Virus record (IMG/VR): IMGVR_UViG_3300031787_000083 | Span: 1 to 64,000 of that record | Direction: 5' to 3' (one strand) | Length of the DNA stretch: 64,000 nucleotides | Source: a virus | Shown: piece by piece, positions 22,548 through 35,800 of the stretch | Numbering within the stretch: the first letter of the stretch is position 1 | Layout of the letters: each line of letters opens with the position of its first letter | Notes under the pieces: generated by a model | The model's input: only the letters and a program-made list of their open reading frames with translations | Told to the model about the DNA's origin: nothing | The model's database searches: none | Program-made: the position numbers and the translations under genes

Positions 22548-25500
22548 TTATCTACTTTCTTGTTGTATAGTAACGTCATACTCTTTAGCAAATTCAGAAT
22601 CAAATATAGCTAGGTATGTTACAAGTGATTTTGTGAAAGGAAACATCTTCATAGCGTTCTTTATAGGCTGTGCTTTCTTCCTTACATCCTCTGTTGTTGT
22701 ATCTAGTTTCATATCAAGCCCTGTTGTTTCCATCCATAAATGGTCCATAAATCTACCAAAGTCTTTGATAAGACCTGCTGCTGGGAATATGCCCTGATCT
22801 AATAGGGATTGATAGTTCACTGGGTTATAGAAGAATGAAAGCTCACCCACAAACTTATCTATTGTCTTCAATGCAAATCTGTGGAAGTTTTTAGTAGCTT
22901 TATCTTTATCATCATCAGGTGCCATGAAGCCTAGAGATAACATCAATCCTACCAATGCTCCTAGAATAGCTAGTTCCTTAATCTGATTGTGTAGGTTGTT
23001 TCTCACCATGTCAATAAACTCCTCTTTGGTCATGTATAATTGTTGACCTGTAGTTTTCTCATACTCTTCTCTGTACTCTTCATACATATCATTAAGCTTC
23101 CTGATACCATCATCATTCATGTTGATGATGTTAAGCAGGTTAGTTTGCTTATCTTTAAATGAAGAACCAATTACAGCAGCTAGTAGACGAATACGTCCAA
23201 TGTCATACTTCTCACCAACAGGTATTCCATCCTCACCAATCTCTACAGAGAAGTCATCACTCACTCTTCTAAACTCAGAGAAACGTGTATCTGTTAGCTT
23301 TGGTATCCAGTTTTTGAACAGCATCATAGACTTGGTCCAGATAGACATAGACATTCTGTTAATGTCACCATCTGACAAGTTACCTGTTGCATTCCTAGAG
23401 ATACGTCTAGTCAGCGTGGTAAGTCTTTGTATCTCATCTCTATTGCTTAGATCCAAGCCAGGGATAACTAACTTACCGTCTACTAACTTCTTAGTATTAG
23501 CAATAGATCTTTTCTTCTTCAACTCCTCAATCTCTGCATCTATCTTAGCTTTGCTTTCCTGAAACTTAGCAGCACTATCATATCTGTCTTTGTACTTGCT
23601 GTTTACAAACTCTCTGATACTCACAATCTTACCATTCTCTACCATCATGTTTTCAAGTAGTGTCAAGAATGTAGCTTTCTCTAATAGTTGTTCTGGCTTT
23701 CTCATGAAGACCATCAAGAAGTCACCTAAGTTACCTCTTGTTAATGTAGTCATACCAGCTCTGTTAAACTCTTCATAAGAAGGGTCATCCTTTAATGGCA
23801 TGAATGTGTTTATGAGTTCTGTAAAGATTTCTCTATCTTTCCTGTTATCAAATCTCTGACCAATAAGTTTAATCTCATTCTTTGCAAATTCTCTACTCTT
23901 GAAGTAGTTTCCTGCTTGGGTGGCAATTTGAATATTACCACCAAACATGTTTGCAGCACCAGAGATGAATTCAAATCCAAGGGCCTTTAATTGGAATGCT
24001 CTGTTAGCAGCATCCATTGTTTTAATTAATGATGTAGGTGTAGGGTTTTCTTCAGGTGAAAAGATTTCCTTACCAGCAAGTCTATTAATACCATTCTTAA
24101 CAAAGTTTGTCACCTTGCCCATGTTTAATGGTAAGTCTGCATTATCTACAGTGTATTTCTGATCATACAACAAAGCTCTTAAGAACTCATCATATATCTT
24201 TGTATTCTCTTCATTACCAGGAAGTTCTTGTGGAGTACCATCTTTTCTAACTATATCACTATATCTAGTGGTGTTAAGATGTCCTTTGAACGACTCAATG
24301 GTTCTTACTAAGTTTAACTGACCTTCTACATCAGATAGATACTTATACTTCTCTACCTGTTGAATGTATAGAATTAGGTTTTTAAATAAGTCTTCACTCA
24401 CATCAGAGTAGTCATTAACTCCTGTATCAGTTTGTGTGAAGTCATATGTATAGTATTTAGGAATACCATTCTGTAGTTCCCCTGTGATTTCGTTGATGCT
24501 ACCATAACCAGTGTCATCTGTTCTAGCTTGTAAGCTATTATAAAAGTTGCTCATGATAGACAACTTATTATCCCACACAAGCTGCTCAGCCATGCTCTTT
24601 CTAATGAATGGTAGAAAGTTTTTAGACACCATGTTGTTGATGTAACCAATATCCTTTGCCTTCTCATTATACTTAGTAATGAAATTGTATAGCTCAAGTA
24701 GGTCAGGATCTTTCTGAATCTCTAAGTATTCTTCAGAGAACCAGTCATCTTTAGGATGTCTCTTAATAACATAGTTGTTGAAGCCATTGAAGTCTGCTCT
24801 ATCTATATCCCATAAGCGTTGTGCCTCAAGTATATATCTTTCTCTCTGTTCATTTTGTTCTTCTTCAGAACCAGAGTAAGAGTTTTTACTGATTCTAGCA
24901 ATCTGGTTTTCTAACAAAGGTGCAGCTTCTTTTCTATAAGCTTCTACATCAATGTTATTTAATAACCATTCTTTATCTCCACCTTCCTTAGCTTTCTCAT
25001 CTATTTGCTCAAAGAAGTCTTTCTTATACTTATAGATTAGTTTATTTACCAATCCACCTTCTGTAGTCTTTTGGTAAAGCTTTTGTACAAGTTTTCTTGT
25101 ATCACCACCTCTAGCAACAAGCTTATCTCTAAGACTCATTAGGACTTCCACTTCTTTAAATGCATCAGCTGCAGCGTTGTTCTTTGCTGTAGATGTAAGT
25201 TTATATAAAACTTGTAATGCACGTGAAGGTAGTTCAGATACACCTCTAAATCTAGCAGCCAATCCTTTGATTACTGCCTCAGCTTTGGTTAATCCTGTTA
25301 CAAGGTTTCTTTGTCCTATGTGTTTATCAGCAAACTCTTCAGATGCCTTAGTAATTTGTTTAATAGAAAGTCTAATGAATTTAGACTCTGAATCTAGTTC
25401 TTGTAAGATTTCTTTTCTAATAGCTACGTTCTCTTTTTCTTCTTCACTAGCAGCTGACTCTTCCATGTCTGCTGTATAGATTAAATAACCTATATCATCA

Positions 25501-26822
25501 CCAATGCTTGAGAAGACTTCAGAGAATCTAATGTAGTTATTCATATCATCAGCAAAGTCAGATAGTTCTGCGTTTGTAGAGTCAGTGTCTCTAGCAGCTC
25601 TGTCTTTGTAGATAGTGTTGTAGTCATTTAAGATTCTATCACCATCTCTTCTCATCACCTGGATTACGTCTATGAGAGGTTGTAGGTTACCAGTTCCTTG
25701 CACTAAACGAATGGCTTTTCTGAGAGTATTCATACGTTCAATCTTGAACATACGCTCTCCCTCATCAGTCACCTTCTCTTTAGCATATTCACGCATTAGT
25801 GCATTCAACTTACGTAATACACCATCAAGTGCTTCACTACCAGTGGTTTCTGATTCTTCAGATAATGGAATAAGTTTAAGATCCATAATAGGATCTATTT
25901 GAGACTTATCTACAGAACCAACTGCCATACCTGTAAGTTCATATCCCTCTTTTGGATTTTGTTTGTCTTTCAATCCAAACTCCATAGAGATGGGAATAGC
26001 ACGTAACATACCAAACTCCTTCACTCCATAGTTATCACGTAACATCTGTTTGTATGTACCAATCTGGATATTGAATGCTCCTTGTTTAAACCAGGCAACA
26101 TCATTACCAGCAATGTACATAAACTTCCAGTCTAGGATGTGAGTCTTACCATTAGGATCTACAGCAAGAAAGTCAATTGTACCAGCCTCTTTATTTTTAC
26201 TATCATAAACTATCACCTCAGAGAATACTAATGTATCCTTAGGGAATGTTTTGATTAAGTCAGAATAATAAGTCTCAAGCATGTTATACATTGCTTGGGT
26301 CTCTACATTGAATTTATTAGGTCTGTCTAATGGTTCAGGTCTTCTGGTTCCATCTTTATTGAAGTATCTTTCATGTATTTCTTCTAGATCTTTGTGACCA
26401 GCAACCCCATAGTTTCTTTTAAGTTCATTGAACTTCTTCTCTGCTTCAGTGAACTGCTTGTTACCAAACCTTTCTTTATACCAAGCTTTAACCCTATCAG
26501 TTACCCTCTTTGTTATCTTAGTCCAAGTACCATCACTATTCATGATTTCATAGCCATTGTTAGCTTCTTCAGAATCTAATAACAGAGGATCTGTGTTTGC
26601 AGAATCATACTGAACCTTCTTAATATACTTAGGATCTTGTGTTCTAGCTAACTGCTCCTGTATTGCTTTCTGAGGAGCAGTAACAATTTGCTCTACATTA
26701 TCAAGAATATCTTGTGGAACCTCACCATTGTATTCATCCCATAGGTAATGAGCCATTGCCTCACCTCTGAGTTCTACAAGCTGCTTCCAACTGTCTGAGT
26801 TTTTATTTGGGCATGTTGCCAT
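22548..26822 (-). CDS. Large virion-type protein with N-terminal PD-(D/E)XK nuclease motif
   Basis: 1,424 residues. Near the N-terminus is a RecB/Cas4-type nuclease core: Glu202 (VFSEVIVY), Asp217 (EAGTIDFLAV), then Asp231-Trp-Lys233 (THILDWKF) and a downstream Gln/Tyr motif (NIQIGTYKQML), in the order and spacing of the family. The following 1,000 residues are mostly charged helices with no motif I recognise. A hydrophobic segment near residue 1290 (LAILGALVGLMLSLGFM) may insert in a membrane. It follows the RNA polymerase gene by one base, so the two are co-translated and probably co-packaged. A nuclease carried in the virion, acting on host DNA or on the incoming genome end, is the likely role. 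The metal-site residues all appear intact. Confidence 0.75.
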   Translation of the reverse strand: MATCPNKNSDSWKQLVELRGEAMAHYLWDEYNGEVPQDILDNVEQIVTAPQKAIQEQLARTQDPKYIKKVQYDSANTDPLLLDSEEANNGYEIMNSDGTWTKITKRVTDRVKAWYKERFGNKQFTEAEKKFNELKRNYGVAGHKDLEEIHERYFNKDGTRRPEPLDRPNKFNVETQAMYNMLETYYSDLIKTFPKDTLVFSEVIVYDSKNKEAGTIDFLAVDPNGKTHILDWKFMYIAGNDVAWFKQGAFNIQIGTYKQMLRDNYGVKEFGMLRAIPISMEFGLKDKQNPKEGYELTGMAVGSVDKSQIDPIMDLKLIPLSEESETTGSEALDGVLRKLNALMREYAKEKVTDEGERMFKIERMNTLRKAIRLVQGTGNLQPLIDVIQVMRRDGDRILNDYNTIYKDRAARDTDSTNAELSDFADDMNNYIRFSEVFSSIGDDIGYLIYTADMEESAASEEEKENVAIRKEILQELDSESKFIRLSIKQITKASEEFADKHIGQRNLVTGLTKAEAVIKGLAARFRGVSELPSRALQVLYKLTSTAKNNAAADAFKEVEVLMSLRDKLVARGGDTRKLVQKLYQKTTEGGLVNKLIYKYKKDFFEQIDEKAKEGGDKEWLLNNIDVEAYRKEAAPLLENQIARISKNSYSGSEEEQNEQRERYILEAQRLWDIDRADFNGFNNYVIKRHPKDDWFSEEYLEIQKDPDLLELYNFITKYNEKAKDIGYINNMVSKNFLPFIRKSMAEQLVWDNKLSIMSNFYNSLQARTDDTGYGSINEITGELQNGIPKYYTYDFTQTDTGVNDYSDVSEDLFKNLILYIQQVEKYKYLSDVEGQLNLVRTIESFKGHLNTTRYSDIVRKDGTPQELPGNEENTKIYDEFLRALLYDQKYTVDNADLPLNMGKVTNFVKNGINRLAGKEIFSPEENPTPTSLIKTMDAANRAFQLKALGFEFISGAANMFGGNIQIATQAGNYFKSREFAKNEIKLIGQRFDNRKDREIFTELINTFMPLKDDPSYEEFNRAGMTTLTRGNLGDFLMVFMRKPEQLLEKATFLTLLENMMVENGKIVSIREFVNSKYKDRYDSAAKFQESKAKIDAEIEELKKKRSIANTKKLVDGKLVIPGLDLSNRDEIQRLTTLTRRISRNATGNLSDGDINRMSMSIWTKSMMLFKNWIPKLTDTRFSEFRRVSDDFSVEIGEDGIPVGEKYDIGRIRLLAAVIGSSFKDKQTNLLNIINMNDDGIRKLNDMYEEYREEYEKTTGQQLYMTKEEFIDMVRNNLHNQIKELAILGALVGLMLSLGFMAPDDDKDKATKNFHRFALKTIDKFVGELSFFYNPVNYQSLLDQGIFPAAGLIKDFGRFMDHLWMETTGLDMKLDTTTEDVRKKAQPIKNAMKMFPFTKSLVTYLAIFDSEFAKEYDVTIQQESR

Positions 26823-26823
26823 A

Positions 26824-29800
26824 TTAACAGATTTCTTTTAGTATGTTACCAATTTCTTCAGGAGTATATCCTAGCTTCTTTAAAAGCTTACCATCTATTT
26901 CTAGTTTTGTATAAGCTCTACCATCCTGTAAAGTTAATGTTTCTTGTGGATCTCCAACAAACAAATTACTAACGTCTTGTATTTTCTTTAAAACCTCAGT
27001 GTTAGTAATGTTATTTACATTTTGTTGGAACATAGCAATTGCTTTATCAATAGTGCTAGAACCTATATGAGTTATATATAAACCTCCTGCTTCAACTCTC
27101 CAATCATCTTTGTATATGAAACCTTCTTGATCAATAGCCTCATTTGAAACATACACATTAGCATTAGGATATTCAGGAATTATAAGTTTATATCCTTCTT
27201 TCTCAACCTCTTTATTATCACGTATTATTGTAAACTTTGTTTTCTTTGTAGCTCTTCTTGGAAGTGATATCTTACCTTCAATTACATTTGTACTTTCATT
27301 AATAGTCTGTGGAGGAGTTACAGTTTCTTTATCTGTACCTGTAGCCTCATCATATGTAAAGAACTCTAATATATCAGCATCTTCTACTTCCCTTGATTCT
27401 TCAAAACCATTAGGAATTACAGATGTTTTAACTACATTATAAAACTCATTAGCTTTAATACCATCTCCCCACGCATTGATTTGCTTGTAGGTATAAACAT
27501 CTGTGCCATAGAAGTTTTTGGTAGTTAATGGAGATGTTCCATTGTACACCTTCTTGAACAGTGCCTTCTTGATGTAAGAGTAGTCTCCTCTCTTTCTCAT
27601 TTCAGCCTTCTCTTCTTTACTTCCAATCTCCCAAGAGTATACAATATAGTCTTTGTTTGCATCACGTGCTAGAGAAGAAAGCTTCATTAGCTGTGGTATT
27701 CTTCCTAGATTTGTAGCATCTTCAATGGTTTGGTCTTTCATATTCAATGCATTAGCATAGAACCAATCACCATTTTTGTTTTGCTTAAACTTAGCTTTTC
27801 TATATGGAACAATGTCATCATTATTCCAGTTGTTTCTTTGGAACACACCTAAGTTATAGAAGTCATCTAAGTTAGGCATCTTGTTTAATGTAGACAATGT
27901 CTTATTGTAAACCTCTTCAAAGTCTTCATATGGAAGCAAGCTTGTGTAAGATATAGGACTCTTAGATAATCCTGATTGTAATACAGCAAGTCTTACAATC
28001 TTACCATACAGAGGATCATCACCAAGGTATTCTTTCAGCTCTCTAAAACCATTAATGATTTCGTTTTGATCAAACACCTTGTTACTCTTATTCTTTATCT
28101 TAACATTGTTCACTCCACCTTTTGTTGGAGAAGGTAACTGTTCTAGTAACTTAATTGCTTGATTATCAATTAGTTTGTGTCTTTTGTTATTTTTAACTTT
28201 AACTACAAAGTTGTTGATGTCACGAGCAGCGTTGTTATCTGATAATAGTATTTCTGAAATCTGAGTGTTTAACTTTCTATCTATTTGTACAGCCCAGTCA
28301 AATAAGTCAGCTACAGCTTTCTGTGCCACCTTAATGAAGTCTCCATCTGGTAAGTCTGTATAAGGAAGTAGAACCTTTTCTATTACGCTTCTAACGTTCT
28401 TATTGTCAGATGTAAGTATCTCAGCATAGGCATTTCTTACATCCTGTAATCTGTTAGCCATTACTCCTAAGAAAGAGTTTTCTAATATAGAATCTACACC
28501 AGGGATAATGTTACCATTTTTATCTACAGAAGCAATGATTGTCTTTTGAGCTTTGATAAGCTGTTGTTGTTTTTTGAATACTAGGTATGGGTCGTTGAAT
28601 GTAGCTGTATCAAAGTTAGACCCTTGAGTTACAGTGAACAACTGACTAGCCATCTTAGCATATTTCAAGAACTCATCTAACATGAATTGTTGCTGAGCTC
28701 TATCATCTTGGTTAGGAAGTTTCTTAGCACCTAATGTTTCTAATAGCTTAGTGTTATTAGGTATAGTGGTAAACTTACTAAAGTTGTAATTCTCACCTAC
28801 AGCATACTTTGGATCAGCTTTGATTTCTTTTACAAAGTCATCAATGAATAACCAAGAGTATCCTGAGTTTTCAATCTTACGTAAGTAATCACGTATGATT
28901 GGTTGGTTCATGAAGTATGCAATAGACTTGATAGGTACACCAACTTTTGCTAGGAACATCCATGTAGATGCTACGTTAGGTGTCATACCTAATTCAATAA
29001 TCCAAGGACCTTTTGCAATGTCCACAAATCCATCAATGAACTGAGATAGGATGTCTGATATTCTTTGTTTGCCTTGGTTATAAACCTGAGAAAGACTTGG
29101 GTATGTTTTACCATTAACTTCTACAGTGTTATAACTTTCAAACTTAATCTTACCATCACCCATCCATTCTCTATCTACATCACTTAGTTTATCTTGCATA
29201 CCATCAAAGTCAACAAAGATGTTGCTTCTTTGGTTAAGAGAATGGTTTGTTTGGTTTACAGCAGCAATACCAATAGCATACTTACCAGATATGAATGCTT
29301 GTCTAAGTCTAGACATAAACCTTCTATCTAACATGTTGCCTGGGTCAGTATAGTCAATCTTAGCCAATCCAAGTTTACCAACTATCTCACCAGATAGTTT
29401 CTTTAATTGGTCTGCTGAGTTAGGAGTAGTTAGAGGCTCAAAGTTCTCTTCACTAGATATAAGGTTTTCAAGAGACTTAAAGTATGCATTCTCTAATGAT
29501 CTTTTGTATAGCTCATAGGTATTCATATCAAGACCCATAGCCTTTATCTTAGCAATAGCCTTTTCTCCTACACCAAAGTAAGGAATAACTCTAAGGTCAC
29601 CATTCTTATCTTGGTATATGTTCTTTAGGTATACAGATAACTTATCAATGTCAAAGTCAGAACCTGCTTTCTTAACTAATGCAGATGGGATGATTACGCT
29701 ATCTCCAAACTCTTTAGGTAAGAACTTAGCCACCTTGATGACATCAATAGAGTTTTGCTTCTGTGTAGGGATACGAAACCCTATACCTTTTAATATCTCT

Positions 29801-32800
29801 TGACCTTCATCTGTATTGTTAAGGTAGTCTAACAATTCTTGATCTGACATGTCTATATCAAACCATCTTGATAACATCACCTCAGCAACACGCTGTCCTT
29901 CTTTGTTAGTGTAGAACTTAAGTACATCAGATGTGTATCCTTTCTCACCTGCTTTCTTAACTCTGTTCTCTTCCATAAAGGTAGATGGAAGCTGTACTTT
30001 CATACCACCATTTACCTTCTGAGAAATAACTTCTCTGTCAGCAATAGAATATAAGATGTTTCTAATCTGTTGGTATGCAGGTGTAGCTTCTAATGTCACC
30101 TTACCTTCTAAGAAACCAGCTAATGAATCAGCAATGTTGTCATTCACTTCTCTCTTAAGTATCTCTCTACGTAATGTATTAGCTGCTTTAGAGAAGTCTG
30201 TCACTTCAAACTTTTCTCCTACCTTCTTGATTCCCATAGAGTTAAGTAGGTTATTGAAACCTAAACTAATCATTCCCTCAAGAATGTATTGGTTATTCTT
30301 AATCTCATTGTATAATGGAGAAGCTTCTTTTTTCTTATCTTCACTTAGTCTATTCCAAACTTCTACTCCTCCTTTGTAGTCCACAGGCACACCAGTTTCC
30401 ATTAAGTCAAGAGTGACTAATTTGGTGATTTGACTACCTCTTGTAACCTCTCCATCTTCTTTAGAAGGTACATCAGATTGAGTAGACATGATAGAGAAAG
30501 GAACGTTTACAAGTTGCTTTTCAGTAAAAGGTGCCTCGTTAAAATTATCATTTTCATCATATGGATCAAATGTTTCTTGAGCTCCCACCTTTCTACCAGA
30601 CTTGAATACAACATAGTCAATGTCCTCTCTTTGCATCTTGTTGTACAACTTGATAGCATTTACATCAGGGTTAAACTCATGTAACACTCTGAAGCTCAAT
30701 GGATAAAGGGCAAACTTATCTAGTACAATATCATTGTATAATTGACCATTACCTTTATTACCAGATACAATAGGTTTGATTGGAGTGTATGTGCTTTGAA
30801 CACCAGGATTACTTTTTAGTAATTCTTTTATTTGTTCTGGGGTAGCACCTGCCTTTACAGCTTTCTCATATCTAATATCAAATCTGTATTGTAGCTCCTC
30901 ATCACTATTCCAATCACCACTGCGTATTCTAAAGTTACGATGGGCAGGTAGAGATATAATACCAGAACCATCTGTTTCTTCAAATGGTTCTTCCTCAGAA
31001 GCTAATTCAAATTCTATAGCATAAGGATATTGTCCTACTAATCTATCTGTTACAGATTTTTCCCAACCTTCTTTCTGCCATGTGGCATCTTGATATTCTT
31101 TAGTAAAAGGAACAACATTTGTAATTCTAGTATAAGCAACTCGACCACTTTTATCTGTCATGCGAATTGTTTTACCAACCAAGTCTTCAATGTTAGTAAG
31201 ACCATAATCTTGCATCATCCTTTGGATATCAGTATTAGCACGAGTAGTTCTAGTTCTGTCTCCTGAAAGAATTAAATCCATAGTAGACTTACCTGCAAAC
31301 TTAGCCTGCATTTTACGTCCACCTTGACCATCTGTAAAGTTTTGTTCAATAGGAGTAAGACTATCAGCTTCTTCTTTATTAATTCCACCTTTACCATATC
31401 CAGGCAAATCACCAACTGCTAATACATCAGTCATTGTAACTGTTCTGAAATAGTCTCTTGTGAAGTCTATATATCCTACTTCCCCTTCTTTGAACTCTTT
31501 GTTATATACATTGTTCATAGCAGCATTTAACTCTGAAGAGTTAGCTGCTAATGATTGACGTGGAGATAGGAAGTTCTTAATACGCTTTAACTCATCCTTG
31601 TATTGATATGGATCTGAGTATAATAACTTATGTAGCTCAATGTTATTGATCATGAAGTTGATCTGTAGCATCTCAAGATGCTGCATCAAATCTTCATCAT
31701 CCATAACCTTACCCATAGATAGATTAGTCAAAGTCCAAACGTCTGGCTCTTCCTCATCTATTTTAATAATATCATAGTCGTATAGAGTATTCTTAAACTG
31801 CCTTGTTTTATCAGCAATGTATTTAGCTAACGCAGCATTTATTCTATCTTCATTTGCAGCATAAACTTCTTCAGAAGTTCCTTCTGCTTCTATAATATCA
31901 TTATGTAATGTCTCACCTAAGATGGCTTTGAAGAAACGTAACTCTTTGCTGTTTCTAACATCACGTCCTTCCTTGGCAAGGTTTAACTCAGATATAAGGT
32001 AGCCTTTGAATATCTCATTGATTCCACCATTTTCATATCCTTCTATTACATTCTCTTTGCTAACAGCATTTTTCATATAAACCATGTGCTCTAGAGATGA
32101 GTCTCCAGGAACAAGGTTATAGTAGAAACCTGCCAAGTTCATATTGATCTCTTGGATCAAACGTTCTTGGTAAGTAAGCTTACTAGATTGTTTCTTCTTA
32201 GCATTGGTAGAGTTGATTGTACCATCAGCCCAAGCAGGTTCCATTAAGTTTTCTGAATCCTTGATACGATCTCCATTACCAGCAATATCAAACATCTTGT
32301 TTAATATTACAGAGTTTTGAGCAAATGTATCTGTTAATAGATATGCATATGGAGTGTTAGCTAATTCACTAATGTTACTTAGTTTAGACAATGCACTATG
32401 TAAATTGCTTAGGGCATTCACACCAATAAAGGTTTGTGTAGCATCTCCATTTACATTATAGAATACACTATCAAACTCAGGGTTTTTAATCTTAGCTTGG
32501 ATAGTGGCTAGTTCTAATAATCTACCATTGATAGATAGGGTTCTACCTGTTAGTGTAGATACCACCTCAAGATCTGTAAAGCTCTTCTTTATACCTAATG
32601 TTGCATTAGTAAATCTAGTTTTGTCATCCACATCTAATTGATCTACATCAGCTATGTTAAATGGAATTCCAAGCTTATTTAAGAACTTAACTTGTTCTTC
32701 TAATGTAGCTGTAGGGAAATCTCCAATAACAGCTTTACCTTGATTATTTATCTTAGGAGCATACCCCTTTCTTAAACCACTGTATTCAAAGTATTTAGTA

Positions 32801-35800
32801 TCATTCTTTACAGAAGAAACTATACCATTCTTAAACTCATCAGCTAATTGTCTAGCTGCTGTGGTGAAGTTAGAATCTCCCACCTGAACATCACCATTGT
32901 CTAGGATGTACAAGTTTTTAACTGTAGGGTTTTGTTTATTAAACAATCTCCATAAGGCATTAACTAATCTAAGTTGATGGTCTTCACCTAGGTTTTCATA
33001 GCTAGGGTCTCCATCATCATATGGTTTTCTTGTAATACGCTCATATAATGTACGATAGTTTTCATCATCTATTGCTAGTTGACGTAAAGCTTCTAACATT
33101 TCATCAGGGTTAGTGGCTGCATATGTTCTATTAATGATAGTCATATAAACCTCACTTGTAGGAATTAACTTAGCTCCATTAATAGATGTATATACCAAGT
33201 CACCATTTCTAACTATAGGAATAGTAGAAAGCAATAACTTGATAGCAGAGTTGGCCTTTCTGAAGTTATCTATCTTCTCAGCACTACTGTATGTTTCATC
33301 TTTACCTTTGTCTTCAAGAACAACTGCTTCATTGTTCTCATCAAACTCAATGTTATAAGATAGTAAGTATTCTTTATGCTTCTCAGTTAGTGCATCCCAG
33401 TTGTTTGTAATCCTACTCCATAGTGAATTAGACTTATCAATGATAGACGCATATCTTTCTTCAGCAGCTTTACCTTCTTGCTCACTTACCTTTCTAGCTT
33501 TCTCAATTAACTTTTCAGCAGCCTTTCTAGACTTAAGTGCTGTCTTTTGTAAAGCATCCTTAAGTTCTTCATTACTTACAGTATTGTTAGTAATGTTAAA
33601 TATATTACCTCCTGGTCTAACAACTCTTCTTAAAACCTCATAGGTCATTTGTTGCATGATGTCATTCACCTCTTGACCTGCAAATCCTTTAATACGTGTT
33701 TCACTTTCTCTATCTGCAAATGCATCACTGATATTAATAATACCTGCTTTTGCATAAGATAGTTGTTGACGTGCAGGAAATTGCTTGCTATAGAAACCAG
33801 TGGTCATTCTCTTGAATAACTCCTCTGTGTTCCTAGCAGCTTGTGGTCCTACAAAGAATGACTTGATGAAGTTAACTAAGTCATTGAACAACTTAACAAT
33901 AAATGGTTGTCCTTTAGCTGGTTTCATTGGAACCTTGCCATATTGTACAAAGTCTCTGAACTCCTCAGCTAATTGTTCTTTAAGTTGGAAGTCAGTAGCC
34001 TCAGAGTATTTAACTGTTTCACCAGTCACTCTGTCTACAAAACTACCAGCTCTATTTCTAAATTCATTAGTAATGTTAATCTTTTCTTCAGGGCTAGAGA
34101 ATAGTTTCCATACTGCTTCAAATACCTCATGGTATGCTGTACCCACCTCTGCATTCTCGTATACATAGATGCCACCATTTCTCAACATACCCCAAGCCTC
34201 AATACCACCCAAGCCTCTGATAATGTTCTTAACTCTATATAGAGGAATCATAGGGAAGTTATTCTTCATGAACTCCTCAATCTTTGGCCAATCTTCTTTC
34301 TCAAACTTATCTGTATCTTGCTGAACCTTAACACGAAATGGTGCATCATCTCCCATCTCATTCATCTGTTGTCTAATCAAATCCTCATCAGATGGAGTAA
34401 TCTCAGCCTCATCACTTTCTGTAGCAACTTCTTCAACAGGAGCTACAGTAGCTACAGGAGCAGGAGTTGGTTGAGCTACAGGAGCAGCAGCAGGGGTTGT
34501 CAACTTATTATATATAGAGTTAGCTAATAAACTAGTAGCTTTATCAATAGGAAGGCTTTTCTCTGCAGCTAATTTTTCAATTGCTGGTTGAGATACTAAC
34601 TTACCACTTGCATCTTGTACTAACGCAACACCAGACTTACCACCACTTGTTGTTAACTCTTCACCATTTACAGTGAATACAATATCTCCATACTGAGCAT
34701 TCTTGATTGTGTTAGGTGTTTTACCATCCATTACAAATCCTGCTGTTGGAGAAGGAGCTACAGGAATAACAATGTTCTTCTTAGCCACTGTAGCTTTATT
34801 AATTACACCAGCATACTTTTCTTTTGTATCTGTGTTTACAAAGTAGATACCTTCTCTATTAGTAGTGGTAGGTGTAGCTTCTTTGTAAGGTACAGTTAGT
34901 GGAGTTTCTTGTCCTGTTCTACCTGACGTAGATAATAAGTAGCTTTGATAGTTCTTCCACTTTTTGGTGGTTATCTTGCCATCAGCACCAACGCTTAGTA
35001 TTTGTTCATAAGAGTTATTCCAATTAGATAGTTCAGAGCTAACGTAAGCAGATCTTACGTTATTGTACATAGTTTGTAACTTCTCTACAATAGCATCTTT
35101 ATTTGCTTCTATGCTAAGTGGAGTGAATGGATAACTTGTACCATCATTTGATATGTTAAGTTTTAATTCTAGTGGACCATCTGCATTAAACCACACACTG
35201 TTTGGACTAGCAGCATTTTTAGGACTTCCCCAATAGGTTACAGTACGTAACCAATCAAATAGACGATCAGCCCCTAGACGTTTAGCCTCAGCTGAATTAA
35301 AGTCTCCTACTTCAAATCTAATAGTAGCTAATCTACTAATTGCTTGATAAATTACCTCAGCTTCTTTTTCACTATGTAACTTGTTCTGTAATGGAACATA
35401 ACCATTACCTGCTATCAAGAATATTTTACCTAAAGCATTAGCATAACTTGTTGATCCTCTTTGAGCTACATTGTTCAAAGTAGGAATATATATTACAGGC
35501 TTTGTAGCTAGGTCTGATTCTTGAATCAATCCAGCAGCTACAGCACCAGTTCTTACGTTCTTAACAGGATTACCCTGTGCATCTAATACAGTTTGAGGAA
35601 CACCAAATGATGCCTCAATCTGGAAAGTGTTTAAGTCTGTAGAGTCTAATGTTTCATTTGCAAACTCAGTGTACTCTTTTATAATTGCATTCTTCTCAGC
35701 TTCTGTTGTATCCTGAGGGAACATACTCTTACCACCAAACTTCTCGCTCCACTGGAACTTAGGATCTGGCATCACTTGAAATACAGCAGTATCAAATGTA

